A DNA stretch of 64,000 nt from Halichondria panicea (Eukaryota; Porifera; Demospongiae; Suberitida; Halichondriidae): assembly GCF_963675165.1 (NCBI RefSeq), contig NC_087377.1, positions 2,758,978-2,822,977 of the forward strand, given 5' to 3'. A model generated the notes under the pieces. It saw only the letters and a list, made by a program, of their open reading frames with translations. It ran no database searches and was not told the origin of the DNA. The position numbers and the translations under genes are program-made. Below, in pieces: positions 24,604-37,882 of the stretch (position 1 is its first letter; each line of letters begins with the position of its first letter).

Positions 24604-24839
24604 CAGACAACAAATAATAAATTATTATAGCACATTGCAAAACAAAACAGATTTGTTTGAAGAGAAGATCGCCATGTCCCACCTCGCTGACTACTTCCCT
24701 TATAACGGTATAATTTAATTATAATTTTGTTTGCTCTGTACCAAGGCGGCTGTATTATTTTGTACAGTTGATTGCTAGTATGTGGTGTGATGGCTAGTAC
24801 AGTGTGGTTTGTTACTATGCATACATTTAAGGAAGCCAT

Positions 24840-25500
24840 TCATTAACCCACTGCACGACTACGATTTCTGTAAAAGATGGTGAACCAACATAACAGAGTG
24901 ATCATGCAGTGAAATTAAGTATAAACATGCAGCTGATAATTATATTCAAGTAACCATTCCAATCTCATCAGAATTAATTGGTTTTCAGTTTACAAATTTA
25001 TTGTTTATAACCTAAGGTTGTGAAAAGTGGACCACATGAACTAAGGGCAGTGACTTCATGTCGAAACCAGATTCCTCGACTGAGCCCGAAACGAGAGGCC
25101 CAGCCACATAAGGCGCAATGCCAGAGGGCATAGACCCAACGCCACAGACTCAGCCCCGTACTCAAGGAGTACGTGTGGTTGGAGGGGTTGAAACAAAAAA
25201 AATAAATTGTGAGAAACTGCCTTATCTGACCGTAGAATTGGGTAACCACCTCATTAAATATTGCTTATAAAAATTGACAAAATATTAATGGTTGCAGGAA
25301 TGACTCTTACTGTTGTAGTTAATTAGCTGTCTATTGGTAGGCTTCTTTTATATATTCAGACATCATAGAAAACACACAGACACAAACCACGAAAGGCAAA
25401 CAGAGCCCGGCCTTGAGAGCCGAGAATGATGGGTTAAAGAGTCTTTAACGGTGCACCAACACTCCCCATTCATCTATTGCATTCAGAACAACTAGTATAC
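24840..25500. other. Noncoding stretch; unclassified repeat-like segment
   Basis: 25015-25200 is unusually GC-rich for this contig (CGAAACGAGAGGCCCAGCC). It is open for 83 codons on the minus strand but has no recognisable domain. It may be an inserted repeat. I could not assign it. Confidence 0.35.
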
Positions 25501-25509
25501 TGAATAATT

Positions 25510-25642
25510 GGATCAGGTGGCTTATACGGCACCGGATGTGCACCGGATGTGGAAACGCCATAATTTTTGTTATTTTCCCTAAGCTAACCCGAACCTCTCC
25601 CCCTTCAAAATTACATCCGGTGCCGTATATGCCACCTGATCC
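25510..25642. mobile_element. 133-bp MITE with 31-bp TIRs
   Basis: GGATCAGGTGGCTTATACGG + CACCGGATGT on the left; ACATCCGGTGCCGTATATGC + CACCTGATCC on the right. No ORF. Confidence 0.85.
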
Positions 25643-25999
25643 GAATAATTATTGTAAGCTATTCACTTGGGGCCATGCTGATTGTAAGCTATATTCACAT
25701 TTGAGGTGATGCTGACATAAAGTATAAAACTTATCTTAGACTTAATATTGGCTGCTGTAATACTTCAACTTAGCTTGTGCATGGCTGTGTACTTGTGTAA
25801 ACTAAATCTGAACTTAGGGACGTTTAATTTATAAGGACAGGCCTGTATTGTCTGGGCCAGGTTTTGTAGTGGTAGTATCTGATAATGGGGATGCATGGGT
25901 CTATGTGGTTCTTCTATAGGTGGCAAGCACAAAACAATCATTAACTTCTAATTTTGGTTCTTAGAATTAGCACAAGGCATTAGTCAAAATAAATAGGTA

Positions 26000-26785
<786 letters not shown>

Positions 26786-28043
26786 AATTATTAATCACTC
26801 ACTTAAAATAATCAAAAAACAAAAATACTTTAAGTGTACAGAGCCTATAATTATGATAAACATGCATGGCACACGTTTTCACAACTGATTAAACTGAAAG
26901 CGGTTTTAATGCTGTGCCCAGGAACTTATACTTTCCACACACACACACACGCCCACTCACTCACTTAGGCTAGTACTGAGAGGAGAAGTAGACTCGACAC
27001 TGCCACGGAAACAGTTGCCCCGATGATATATTTAGTTGGGTATGGCCATTTTTGGACTCATGAAGTATATTTAGGAAATAATCCCACTTGTTCTTGCGTC
27101 TGTTGCTATGGAGATGGTGTCTTTAGCCAAGAGACGATTACTTGAATCTGATTGGCTGCTATTAACAGTATCAGAGATCCCTTGTGACCAATAAGTTAAA
27201 CATGTTCTTTATATAGTGACTCGGGGATAGCTTCGTACTGTGTGTGTGGGTGTGTGTGCGTGGGTGTGTGTGCGTGTGTGTGTGGGGGGGTGATTGCACA
27301 TTCCATTCAGAATGTTAGGCCTACTTACTAAAACCTGACATGGGCTAATTTTGCTTTTAGTGCAAGCTAGGTCATACAGTAGTGATTCTCTGAATAAACA
27401 TTTGCACCTATGAACATACGAAATCACATAATTATTCCCTCTATTTAGGCCAATTCCTAGAGTGAGCATTATAACTAGTCTTAGAAGTGGGTGGACTGTA
27501 GCTAGGCAACACATGCAGGGATATGATTATAAGGTATAAGGTATCTTAATTACTGTGTGTACGTGTTTTGACAGGATGTATGCACCTAGCTTGCACTTGT
27601 ATAGCTAGGTAGGTTATGAAGGGACCACAGGAACTTGGGTATTACCGGCTGTCAACATACATACCAAAAATTCAACGTCCATACAATTAATGGCTGCTGC
27701 ATGAAACAGCTGCAGGAAACAGCTAAGTGCAGCTTTGCAGCTCTTTCTCACTCGAAGTACACAGCTGTTAGATAAATGTGGTAGATTGCAGGTTATTATA
27801 GTTGACCAACATTGTTGAGTGATGTTGTGCCAGACTGATGTGCACTGCCAGTTAAACCACTAATCACCAATATAGGGTAGTCTCCTGACCAACATTGTGT
27901 GCCCCACACTAAAATGCAAGTTAAACCATGGATAGAATAATAATTATTTGGTAAATATTACCAACATTGCATGTTGAGTGATGTACCTGGTTACAACAAT
28001 AGGGTGTTCAACTAGCTATAGTCATACACCCTGACTCTCTCAC

Positions 28044-28174
28044 CTCTTGGAAGCAGGCTAGCCACTCTCCTGCAGTCAGTGCCTGGAGCTTATGTGCTAG
28101 TAACACTCGTTGTAGGTACTTTATGGCAGTCTGTCTAACAGTACGAGGTCCATCACAACACATCTGAGCCATAC
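28044..28174 (-). pseudogene. GBF1 exon X copy, open
   Basis: 131 nt reading MAQMCCDGPRTVRQTAIKYL then QRVLLAHKLQALTAGEWLAC FQE. Acceptor TAG at 28177-28175 and donor GTGAGAG at 28043. The W exon just upstream has a stop codon, so it is part of a relic. Confidence 0.83.
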
Positions 28175-28675
28175 CTACAATGAGGGGGGGATATTGAAAT
28201 TGAAATGCATAACTGTACAAACAAGAGTTCATTTGGCATGCAACACAAGAATTAAACGTACACTGTTCCACGTGCTGTCAAAAGCAACATTGGATGTACT
28301 AACCAACTCTCAGTTATATAGGCTAGTGTACCTGGGGTTCATCACATTTAGCAGTCACTGTACGAATGTAGGGTGGGAGCTATTATTATATACAGTGTAC
28401 ATTGCAAATGGATTATGGAATTAATGGTTACTACTACCACAAACTTGTGCTGGGTGCACACTGCACCCAGCTTATAAAACTGACCCGAGAGGAATGTACT
28501 GGAGTCTGCCTGCATTCATGCCATTCCTTGTGCTCTTCTGCCCTCCACAGTGATAAGGTGTGTAACCCCGTCACTAACCTATTTATAACTAAGTACTACT
28601 ATAGCACAAAATTAATACTCATTTATTGTAACCACATAATCAAGCAACCTTACTGTGTAGCAGCGAGCTACACAC

Positions 28676-28730
28676 CTTGTAACAAAAGTCTCCACGCCAC
28701 CTACCACAACAGTATCCCAGGCTCTCCCAT
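28676..28730 (-). pseudogene. GBF1 exon W relic with premature stop
   Basis: It aligns with 54041-54119, which reads EPGGLLWQVAWRPLLQ before a GTGTGT donor (vertebrate counterpart RTLWAHCWCPLLQG). Here the Q codon of LLWQVAW is TAG, and the 5' part is lost beyond about 28730. Confidence 0.7.
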
Positions 28731-29159
28731 GCAAGGTTTGTTTGAATACAGCATTGAGAAGTATCACACATGATGATTTATATAAAGGCCATAATTATCT
28801 ATTAAGGAGCATTAATCAACAGGTAAATTATGCTAAGACCCCCAAAATTTACCTCAAACTATTCGCAAACATATTCACATGGAACACTGTAACCATACCT
28901 TATATAAACATATTCACATGGAACACTGTAACCTATATATAAACGGGTACTAATTTTAGTGAATTTGTAATTAACGCTAAATTAAGTACGCGCTAATTGA
29001 ATCTTATTAAAAATGTTTTCCCTTTTCTAATGAAAATGTACTTTTGAGAGTATGTCAAGCTAGTCCTTTTTCATCTGTATCTGACTCCAAACTTTCTCAT
29101 ACTTTTACATGTGGTTTAATTGATAAGTGTTGAGCAGTGGTTCATTTGGCTGCCTGTGA

Positions 29160-29320
29160 TTACATTCCGTGACTCTTCTTCTGTGTCATGTGATCCATCT
29201 TCAAGCGGCTGATCACTAGGGACTTCCCCCTTATCTGGTACGATGATGTCATCAGGGGATTCCCCTCTGTCTTCCATCACTGGGATATGAGACAGTGTCT
29301 GGAAGTAGGAAAAGACAACT
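29160..29320 (-). pseudogene. GBF1 exon 6 (acidic linker) relic
   Basis: It matches 10745-10900 of the intact gene, with GTGTCTGGAAGTAGGAAAAG at the acceptor side and TCATCAGGGGATTCCCC inside. One internal block is missing and the 3' half of the exon is absent. Confidence 0.8.
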
Positions 29321-29741
29321 AGAAGAGCAAAAATAGAACTGGTACATTAACTTTAACAGCAAGATGACATCATGCTAGTTCTACTGTGCATGACATAAAT
29401 ATACCTATAAAGGGGAGGGGGGCTACAGCATAAAGATACCAACTACGTATACAAATAGTCCATACTGTATACCATCCATACTTTCAAATTACTACCATTC
29501 TCACTTAAAGATGCTAATCATTCACAAGGTTGTGATACAGTACTTTTGTGTAACTTGGCTGTAACCACAGTTACGGCCCTTTGCTGCTCACTTGGAAGTT
29601 TGGGCAAATAGTAAACTCAACTACTTGAGATCAGTGAAACTGTTTACATAAGAAAAATAACTTCTAGGTCTTAAACATACATCAGACAACTTGGCTGTAA
29701 CCGCAAAACTTAAGCACATAAAAAAGAGTCATCACAGCATA

Positions 29742-30128
29742 CCGTATATCTTCTAATTTATCGGACAGCAAAAAATAATTATTTTGGAAATTGTCCGGGT
29801 ATAATTGGAACAGATTTTTATAGAGCATGCAAAGTGTCCGGAATAATTAGAACAAGCAAGCAGCTGCATGCGAGCTAGCTAAGTTTAATAGAACAAGGTA
29901 TGACTGAATAGTTGCAATAGCTATCTAAAACTAGCTCTCAAAGCTATCTAACTGCAGCACTCTAAGTCTTACTTGCCGTCTATGAATGAAACTCAACTTT
30001 TCAAGGGTATTGTCCGGATATTTAGAACAAATGTAATATTAAAGCACTGGATTGTCCGTTGCAATGAAAATTGCCCAAAAGAGTGTCCAGGGTAATTAGA
30101 AGTGTCCGATAAATTAGAAGATATACGG
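29742..30128. mobile_element. 387-bp MITE with TA target duplication
   Basis: CCGTATATCTTCTAATTTAT on the left; ATAAATTAGAAGATATACGG on the right; TA on both flanks. The interior holds repeated GTCCGG..AATTAGAACA motifs. No ORF. Second copy at 5342-5712. Confidence 0.88.
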
Positions 30129-30304
30129 TAATCATGTATTCTCCAATGAGTTTCATTGGCATATGGAGCTGTTCCCTGTGCAAAGTCACTATGGTGTATT
30201 TGCAGTGCCCCGGACGTTTTTATAAGCGCTTAATGATTATGTGGCTTTGTGATACTAGTAACAGCCTTTGAACTATCGCATGCTGTATGGCTTGTTCATC
30301 AGTT

Positions 30305-30456
30305 AAAGGCCAGTGTGGCAGTGACCACCAGCACAAGATGCCACTTAAGGCCAGTGTGGCAGTGACCACCAGCATAAGATGCCACGGCCAGTGTGGCAGT
30401 GACCACCAGCATAAGAAAGGCCAGTGTGGCAGTGACCACCAGCACAAGATGCCACA
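30305..30456. repeat. 37-bp tandem repeat, 4 units
   Basis: GGCCAGTGTGGCAGTGACCA + CCAGCATAAGATGCCAC; units 3 and 4 are shortened or altered. A stray half unit lies at 30910-30945. Confidence 0.85.
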
Positions 30457-31180
30457 GGGTATTGTGGTCACTCATGAATATTCATGAGTTTAATTCTGTC
30501 AGCTTTTTCTCTTTTGCAGATTCAAGAAGTCTGCTGTACTTACATTGTATGATTATCAACTCTATTGCTATTGTTTTGTGTAAGAACGCCATGATTATGA
30601 AGATGCATGAATGAGAAAAGTGGGCATCAAAACCGCAAGTATATAGATTATTTTTTGCGTCAATTTATAAAAGCAGTAAGTACTTTCAGCAAGCTTTATA
30701 TTGGTATCTATATGTAGCTAAGTACCTTCCAGAGGGCCAGACGAAGAGATATTCGTTGTAAACTTCACACGGGCGAGTAAAAGCTAAGAATAGATGATAA
30801 GTATCTAAAAAATATGCTTGATCTCCCGATAAACAGGAGGCTAGCTCCAACTAGATCTTCGTCTGGCCCTGCCCCTACCTTTATTTATCTGATGAATCTT
30901 TATTTTTGTAAGACCCAGCCAGTGACAACCAGCACAAGATGCACTGTATGTTATCAGTTGACCACAGTATTTTCATAGCATAGATGCCACATATCGATCT
31001 CATGCCGCACATTATGGAACACCATCTATAAACAATGCTCCGTTCACGCATAATCTGGCAATGGAATGTGCCGACTGATAATGTAATTATGGTCACCTAG
31101 CTTATGCTTATAATGATATTCATCCTTACACACATCCTTACAAACGCAATTAACCTATCATGTTGTGTGTGTGCATGACG

Positions 31181-31506
31181 TCAAGAGTTTATGATAGAGA
31201 GGAGAGTATCGAACGTAGGCATACTGTACATCAGATGTATGCGGAGAGTAACGTGACTTCCTGTATCTGTCACATGCTTGGAATTTGCACACTGACCAAT
31301 CCAGTGTAGGTGATGTAATCTATCAAGAAAGTAGATTACATCACCCACATATGGATGGGTTGATAGATTACATCACCCACGCTTGGATTGGTCAGTGTGC
31401 AAATTCCAAGCTTGTGACAGATACAGGAAGTCACGTTACTCTCCGCATACATCTGATACACAGTATGCCTACGTTCGATACTCTCTCCTCTATCATAAAC
31501 TTTTGA
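31181..31506. repeat. 326-bp palindrome (fold-back MITE)
   Basis: TCAAGAGTTTATGATAGAGA ... TTGCACACTGACCAATCCA is mirrored by TGGATTGGTCAGTGTGCAA ... TCTATCATAAACTTTTGA. The loop contains a duplicate TAGATTACATCACCCAC. It lies just 3' of a copied Sec7 exon, in the intron that in the intact gene carries the 3089-3322 palindrome. Confidence 0.88.
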
Positions 31507-31621
31507 TGATGTGGTTGCCTAATATAATTATTATGCTCAAAATGTTTGCCTATAGTTCTCCAAGTTAATGATGGGACCACCTCATGTACTCGAGTGTGCG
31601 TGTGTGTGTGTGCATGGTTAC

Positions 31622-31685
31622 CTTCCATTGGTAATTCTCTTTGACACTTCCAGTGTGTTTGTCCGGCATTATGATCTCCTCCTCT
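31622..31685 (-). pseudogene. GBF1 exon 17 copy (end of Sec7), open
   Basis: 64 nt, same length and phase as the functional exon 3589-3652. It reads [20 protein letters not shown] with GTAACC donor and CAG acceptor intact. No other Sec7 exon is near, so it cannot make a GEF. Confidence 0.85.
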
Positions 31686-31784
31686 CTGTGTGGGCGTGTG
31701 TGTGGGTGTGGGGGGCGTGAACAGGATTTGTACCGTACCTTATACACAGGCAGTCATATTCCACACTGTCACTAATTACATGTA

Positions 31785-31930
31785 CATGTACATGCACATA
31801 CATGTACTATACACATCTAGTACGTGTACTATACACATCTAGTACGTGTTAATTACACGTAGTACTATACACATCTAGTACGTGTTAATTACACGTAGTA
31901 CTATACACAGTACTGTAATAGATCGTCGTA
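31785..31930. repeat. Tandem ACTATACACATCTAGTACGT repeat
   Basis: Three to four units of about 36 bp, with TTAATTACACGTAGT between. Confidence 0.75.
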
Positions 31931-32521
31931 TACACACACATCACACAGTACAGTGACGTGCACATAAACCCAACCACACATAAACTGCCCAGCACACATC
32001 AACTCCTTTTCCTCTTATTCTCCCCAAAAGGCCCAAACACAACTGCCCAAACTATACTATACATTAGTGAGGTGGAGGATTATTCTGTGCTGGGCAATGA
32101 AGTGGTTAATTTACTGATGTAAACAGTTGTACTTATATGACGTAATAACTCCTTAGCAATTGGAAATGGGGATCATTAACTAAATTAAGCGTTTAGCAGA
32201 GAGAGTTTGTACATGACTGTATTATAGACAACACACACAATAGTTCTGTGTTTACACCAATTTAACCACATTCACTTGCTACATTTTAGGTGTGTGTGTT
32301 TTTTTCTCCTCGACTTATTTCAATCACTGTATTCACAACATGCTACATGTATGTTGTGAATGCAATCACTGTATTCACAACATATGAAAAAAGCTAGGCC
32401 TTGGGAATTCCTGGGGCTTCACAATATCCACAAATCTAATGTCAATAAACCGCCCACGCAAATAGGCCTTCCTGTTGATATAAAAAGCATGCACATGGAA
32501 CTGAAATAATATTTAAAAATA

Positions 32522-33527
32522 ATGCCTGATCAAGTCACAGAGACTAGTTGTTGCACCCAAGCTGCTGTAGCTCAAGGAGGCTATTTTAGTCTTGTGAGAG
32601 CCCCACACTGCCCTCAACACCAGGAGAGTGGACAATTGCAAGTATCAGTATGCTGCAGCAACAACCCTGTTGCAGCATGGCATGGACCATGCTTCCAGGT
32701 CAGTATGCATGCTACTAGATCTATATGCAGTAGCAATATTAAATGAGGTCATGCAGATACTAAACTACTAGCATAGTTATAAATATTCGCATTTATTTAT
32801 AGTCATTTAATATGCATGAAAGCAGCTATATACAGTACAGAGACTAAACGATGAATCTGTTGCAGGAAGGACAGTATGAACCTGAGCATGAACTCCAGTC
32901 ATATAATCCAGATGCGCAACAAGGTATAATTATAAGCATTTGTTCGTACATGCATGCATGCATGGACAAGCTGCATGGGGGTTACTGTTAAGGGCGCCCC
33001 CACATATATAGTAATAAAATGACATAATTTAACCAGCAATGTTTAGATTAGACTGGCAAACTTCCTATCAGCCACTCGTCTCAGCTGCAACGAGCATTGC
33101 AGCCTATCAGATTGCTCAACGTCATATTAGCCCTGTAATTGTAACCGCATTTACACTTCAGGGGATTCAATGCATTCCATAGTAGCTAAATCTCATAGCA
33201 AAATTTAACCACATTATTTATAATGATATTCATATTGGTAGTGTCATATGATCTATACACTTCCGCTGAGACGAGTGACTGATAGGCAGTTGGTCAGTCG
33301 CTCGCGCTACACGCTCGGGCGGCTGTTGCCGCCAGTCTACGTTTAGTTCACGTGTGCAATCTGAGACTTGCACTCTCAGTATTTCATTTCGATGCGTGCA
33401 TCATATGAATTCATTATTTTGTCTCACAGATGTTGCTTTGGACTCTACTCCACACAACTATACCCTAAAAACAGTTGTTACAGGCCTCACAGTGAGAGTG
33501 GACTTCATGCACCACTGTACGCACTGA
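32522..33527 (+). CDS. Small Cys-rich protein of unknown function, copy 2 (3 exons, 110 aa)
   Basis: Exons 32522-32698, 32866-32923 and 33430-33527; GT-AG borders, total 333 nt. Exon 1 reads MPDQVTETSCC, VRAPHCPQHQES, then a longer variable part with VCCSNN before the final PCFQ. Exon 2 is short and acidic (EGQYEPEHELQ). Exon 3 keeps DVALDSTPHNYTL, VVTGLTVRVDF and terminal HCTH. TATAAAAAG lies about 40 bp upstream of the ATG. Intron 2 (506 bp) contains an inverted-repeat insert (CTATCAGCCACTCGTCTCAG at 33066, its complement at 33263). AATAAA near 33676 is a candidate poly(A) signal. Function unknown. Confidence 0.82.
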
Positions 33528-33685
33528 GCAAACGTTATTTATGTAAAAGCGGCTTCGTTCCAGCACTGCATGGTCTTCTATTATTCTATTATTCTATGTA
33601 TCCGTTTCTTTTCCTGAGTGATATACTTTTTCTTGACATGTGACTACCCCCTTTTGTACAGTTTGTGAAATATATAAAATAAACA

Positions 33686-33712
33686 TGAACTTACTTATTC
33701 TTCACTGCCACG
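33686..33712 (-). pseudogene. GBF1 exon 22 donor-end relic behind small gene copy 2
   Basis: AACTTACTTATTCTTCACTG and a few more bases match the same exon end found behind copies 1, 3 and 4. The match stops after about 27 bp. Confidence 0.55.
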
Positions 33713-33932
33713 ATTGTAACTAGATCTACTGTGATGCACTAGCATGTAATAGGGGGTGTGGTCAACAAATGTGGGAGTGGCCAAACAATTTGCGGCGTGC
33801 GTAAACCTTCCCCTCCAAACTTTTAATTCTAGATGAAACCCTGATAGTGTATAATACGTATATAAAGTCAAGTAGTGTAGCAATACAGTGCGTCCAGTTA
33901 GATTACCACAAATTGTAGCTGTACTTAAATTT

Positions 33933-33967
33933 GGTAAGAAATGGTGTTGACAACACCATTTCTTACC
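33933..33967. repeat. 35-bp perfect palindrome
   Basis: Two 17-bp arms (GGTAAGAAATGGTGTTG and its complement) around one A. No terminator function is expected in a eukaryotic contig. Confidence 0.85.
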
Positions 33968-34087
33968 ATTAGATCCCACTTGTGTGTGTTTAGCAGGGAA
34001 TTATGAGCCATAATCTCATAGTTTCCCAGGGAATTATAAGCTTGAGGGTATAAAGTACAAGTATATATAATTTTTGAATGTACAGAA

Positions 34088-34700
34088 ATGATAATAAAGC
34101 TGTAGCTGCATGATAATTAGCTATGGCTGTTCAGTTTTTTCACTACCAGTTTCTATAGCGTTTGCTGGGTTGATGGTAGGGTTCACCAGTATCTTTTCTT
34201 GTCTCTACGAGGAACACAGTTCTGGGTCCATTGTCACAAGCATGAAAGCATGTCTTCAACTTGTAGCATTTGTCAACTTCGTCCTCCTGACTTCTGTTTC
34301 TATCCTGCAGCCATGTTTCAAATTGTTTACTTCAGTAGACTCCTGTGTCTTTTTGGGAACGACAGTGCACTGTAGCATTGCTGCAAGCTGTTCCTTGCTA
34401 GCTAGCCGTACATATCAGAACAGTTTACTGAGAAGCTTGAGCTGGGGTGGGGCTTGAGTGCAGAGAAAGAGAAAGAGGAGGCTGGGCTCATTTGTTGCAG
34501 AGCGCTTCCTGCACAAGGTGGAGTCACTAGTTTGTCCATTCCAATGTTGAAGCAAGGCCAATGCAAAGGTTTTTTAGCAGAAATCATCTAGACTAGCTTG
34601 TCAGAACAGGACATTTTCAAAAATAAAACTGTTGCTAAGGCTTGCTGCTTTTATAGATACACTTCTTGCCTGAGGCAGCCAATGAAAAGTGGGATCTAAA
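34088..34700. other. Unassigned segment; no supported gene
   Basis: An open plus-strand frame (34110-34457) and an open minus-strand frame with FETWLQDRNRSQEDEVDK both cross this stretch. Neither has splice context or a domain I know. It could be a transposon fragment. Confidence 0.3.
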
Positions 34701-34719
34701 TTAGTTAGCACATGTGCAT

Positions 34720-34800
34720 TCGGTATCTATGGTTATAGTGTCCCTCATCCCTCGGGCAAAGCCCTCGTGATATGGGACACTATAACACATAGATACCCCA
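34720..34800. mobile_element. Short inverted-repeat element (GGTATCTATGG/ATAGATACC)
   Basis: GTATCTATGGTTATAGTGTC pairs with GACACTATAACACATAGATAC around a CCTCGGGCAAAGCCCTCG core. Confidence 0.75.
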
Positions 34801-34814
34801 TGCCCATGTACTAT

Positions 34815-34970
34815 ATAATAGTTAGACACTGTTTTGGAGGTGTCTATGGGATTTAGAAGCCCAAAGGCACTGATTTAGTATCCCGAGCGTAGCGAGGGTA
34901 CTAAAGTGGCTGAGGGCTTCTAAATCACATGGACACCGACAAAACAGTGTCTAACTCATTTAGATACTAG
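34815..34970. mobile_element. 156-bp MITE (AGTTAGACACTGTTTT)
   Basis: Ends AGTTAGACACTGTTTTGG and ACAAAACAGTGTCTAACT are complementary; inner arms GATTTAGAAGCCC and GGGCTTCTAAATC pair as well. Relative at 6657-6787. Confidence 0.85.
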
Positions 34971-35345
34971 TGCACATCGCAAACTGCTTGACTACAATAC
35001 AATTACTTGACAACGGAATACTAGGTATACTAAGTAAATATGCAGGTATACTAAGTCCCATAGCATACCTGCTCTGAGGCACTTTTCCCATGTACTTCCC
35101 ATGTAGATCTTATCAACTAGTGTCTAACTATAACATAGAAAACCTACCATTGCACATTACCAATAGAAAACCTATACCATTGCACATTATACCAATAGAA
35201 AACCTACACCAGTACACATTGCTACACATTGGTGTAGGTGAATAATAATTTGCTGCACCACAAACCCACCACGTTATGTTTCCATGAAAACACTTTTGGG
35301 TACCGTTGTAGCTTGGTGTAGGTATAGTGGGTAATGGGTTACAGA

Positions 35346-35703
35346 TAGGCCCTGGTAAATTATGTTCTTTTTTCTGCCTATTATGTTTTTGAGCATTGCC
35401 CCAAATTCAGCCTATTATGCTTGTGCAAAAGAACCTATTATGCCCCACATTGATGTCATAAATAATCTTTTTCAGCAGTATTTCGTAACCAAAAAATTAT
35501 CTCTTGTTGTATTGTACATTTGTAACAATTCAAGATGTAAAAAAGGCTTTTAAAACACGTTCAGCAGCAGCAGGGAACCATTGGATTTGCACGAAACTGA
35601 CCAAATTCACAATTTTAACCTATTATGCTCCAATTATGCCAGCATAATGACCTACCTAACCTATTATGCCCCAAATTATGCCAGCATAATTTACCAGGGC
35701 CTA
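35346..35703. mobile_element. 358-bp MITE (TAGGCCCTGGTAAATTATG)
   Basis: The TIRs TAGGCCCTGGTAAATTATG and CATAATTTACCAGGGCCTA enclose a segment rich in CCTATTATGCCCCA repeats. A partial copy begins at 37456. Confidence 0.87.
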
Positions 35704-35705
35704 GT

Positions 35706-36745
35706 TACAGACAATTGCAAGTTGGTTGTCCAGTTGAAGTGCAGTGTCTGAATTGCACTGTAGTAATTTAGGCCAATTAAGGGTGACCACAGTGTTTTGG
35801 TTAGAGGCTTGCAAATTTTGAATGTTGCTTGGATAGCTAGCTAGGATCATGCCCAATGCAATTTCAGACGATTTGTAAGGTGGAGGATTATATGGAGGCA
35901 TTACTCAATCAAGAAGTGGTAGAAACGAGCGGCTCGCGTACTACTCTCACAAAGCGAAAGGAAGACACCTATAAGCTATAATTTGCAGCAAACAAGCCCA
36001 GCAAATGAGCGGCTCCTATACTACTCTTGAACAAAGCGAAAGGAACTTTAGGAAGAAGCCAAAGCTAGAATCCCAGCACTTCCATACATCCAGCTCCTCC
36101 CCCATGCAGCCTTGCAGCAAAAAAGCACAGCACACTGCCCAAAAAACGAGCGTCTCCTACTACTTTCGAACAAAGCCAAAAAAAAAAACTAGACTCTTTC
36201 ATTCTAGTTCTGTTATTATAATTACTAGACAAAGCATCTAGCTACAATAATTGTTATGTTATTACATGACTGTGTATCTTCTTGTAAATCACAATACAAT
36301 GTACAATGTTGTAGTTTGTAGCCCAGAGCAATCTATAGTACCGGTACTATAGCTCATAGTTCCTTGCATCAAATGGGATCTAAGCTGTATAATCATATAC
36401 TGGGAACATTTCTCCAGCAAATCTGAAATTGCTTTGGACATAATCCTAGCTTAGCCTACGCTCTCCTTTTCTTTTCTTTGTCACAATAGTTCAGTGACAA
36501 ATTGGAGGAGCAAAGAAAGAAAGAAAGGGAAGATTTCCTTTTTCGTTGTCTCTTCCTTCTTTCTTTCCTCCATTCTTCTCCATTCTTAATTCTTATTGAG
36601 GCCCGCAAAGGAGGCTAATCCTAGCTAGCTAATATCATCAGAGACTCAAACAAAAACACTGTGGTCACCCTAATTGGGCTAATTACTATACAGTGCAATT
36701 CAACACTGCACTTCAACTGGACACAACCAACTTGCAATTGTCTGT
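35706..36745. mobile_element. 1.04-kb fold-back element with about 105-bp TIRs
   Basis: ACAGACAATTGCAAGTTGGT ... ACCACAGTGTTTTGGTT is mirrored at 36650-36745 (CACTGTGGTCACCC ... CCAACTTGCAATTGTCTGTA). The interior holds three degenerate AAACGAGCGGCTC..ACAAAGCGAAAGGAA repeats and a purine-rich GAAAGAAAGAAAGG inverted pair. No recognised ORF. Confidence 0.8.
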
Positions 36746-37026
36746 AGTAGCTTTGCATTGTACCCTCCCTCTCAGAGTAATAAAACAGTAATCTAGTTGT
36801 GTACAGCTAAGGTCCTAGACTTCATCACATAATCTTCATCACATTAAATATAAGTTGTTTAATGGTTTAGGTTTCCTGACCGTGCATCCTTTATTGGGTC
36901 TTATAATTATGTTCACAGTGTCTATAATTCATGATTTACCAGTTTTTAGCTATTGTGTCTAAACAGGCTTACAAAACTAGTTACGGCTGGGCACTAATAA
37001 AGTACATACATAATCTATACTCATAC

Positions 37027-37165
37027 CTCTACCATGGTGTCAGGTAGTAGCTTAGCCTTGAATAGTGCCAGTAGACAGTCTAGTAGCTAGGTTCTTCCAA
37101 CCTTATCTCAAGATGTCCCCATATTGTTGTGCCAGTGAGAACATGGCCTGCACACTCTGGCGTAC
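37027..37165 (-). pseudogene. GBF1 exon 20 (HDS1) relic, frameshifted and truncated
   Basis: It matches 1101-1240 of the intact gene but carries a 4-nt CTAG gain (TAGTAGCTAGGTTC) and stops matching after GGCGTAC, losing the 5' third of the exon. Confidence 0.8.
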
Positions 37166-37455
37166 TTGTATTGACCCACTCAAAGACCCGAAGAATCTGT
37201 GGAGTTGATACTCAAAGAGACTTGACACGGTGTATGATGTAGCTAAGAAAGACAGTTGGCAAGTAGTTATAAATATATATACTCATCACCCACCACACAA
37301 CAACAAAACTGTAAGTTCGTATTAAGTCCATGGTATAAAAAAGTGTGTGCATTTTAGTTTGGTCTCCATACACAAACACAGGTACACGCGTGCAACAAGA
37401 CTTCACGAGAAGTGAAAGAACTTCTATTCCCTTTTAAGGGAGTACAGTGACAATA

Positions 37456-37640
37456 TTAGGCCCTGGCAAATTATGTTCTTTTGTTCCCCTATTATGCTTT
37501 TGAGCACTGCCCCAAATTCAGCAAAAACCTATTATGCCCCACATTGACGACTATTTTTTCACTCAAATTATGCTGGCTTAAAATTGTGAATTTGGTGTTT
37601 CGCAAATCCAAAGGTCCTCTGCTGCTGCTGCTGAACGTGT
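37456..37640. mobile_element. Truncated copy of the TAGGCCCTGG MITE
   Basis: TTAGGCCCTGGCAAATTATG, then the CCCCAAATTCAGC and CCTATTATGCCCCACATTGA blocks of the 35346-35703 element. The right TIR is missing. Confidence 0.75.
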
Positions 37641-37802
37641 TTTTTTTCTTTCTTCTTTTTACATCTAGAAGATTATGCATGTGAACCTTCAGTTTTGTTG
37701 TTGTAGACACTACATGTACTAGCTTACAACCTTCCCCCCAGAATGGAAGCATTTCATGAAACCCACAAAAGAGACACAAGATCAACTAGAGTTATTACTA
37801 TC

Positions 37803-37882
37803 AGATCTGCAAGAGTTCTACAAATGGCCGGTATATCGAGGTGGCCGTACTTCAGAGAGCCGGAATAGCGAGAGTCTACTGT
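37803..37882. mobile_element. Right half of the pogo-type MITE
   Basis: AATGGCCGGTATATCGAGGT ... CGGAATAGCGAGAGTCTACT, matching an end of the 19236-19666 element. Confidence 0.75.

Noticed and set aside
24998-25249. Minus-strand frame with GLSLWRWVYALWHC and WASRFGLSRGIWF
   Set aside because: No domain, splice sites or paralogue in the window. Might be a repeat, but I cannot support a gene.
26960-27190. Ser-rich minus-strand frame (SDTVNSSQSDSSNRLLAKD) with a GTGAGT donor nearby
   Set aside because: It could be a GBF1 linker exon, but an in-frame stop splits it and there is no alignable motif. Its position between relic exons X and Z is also wrong for the linker.
34110-34457. 115-codon plus-strand frame with hydrophobic stretches
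   Set aside because: The opposite strand is open too, no intron or family evidence exists, and the region is surrounded by MITEs.
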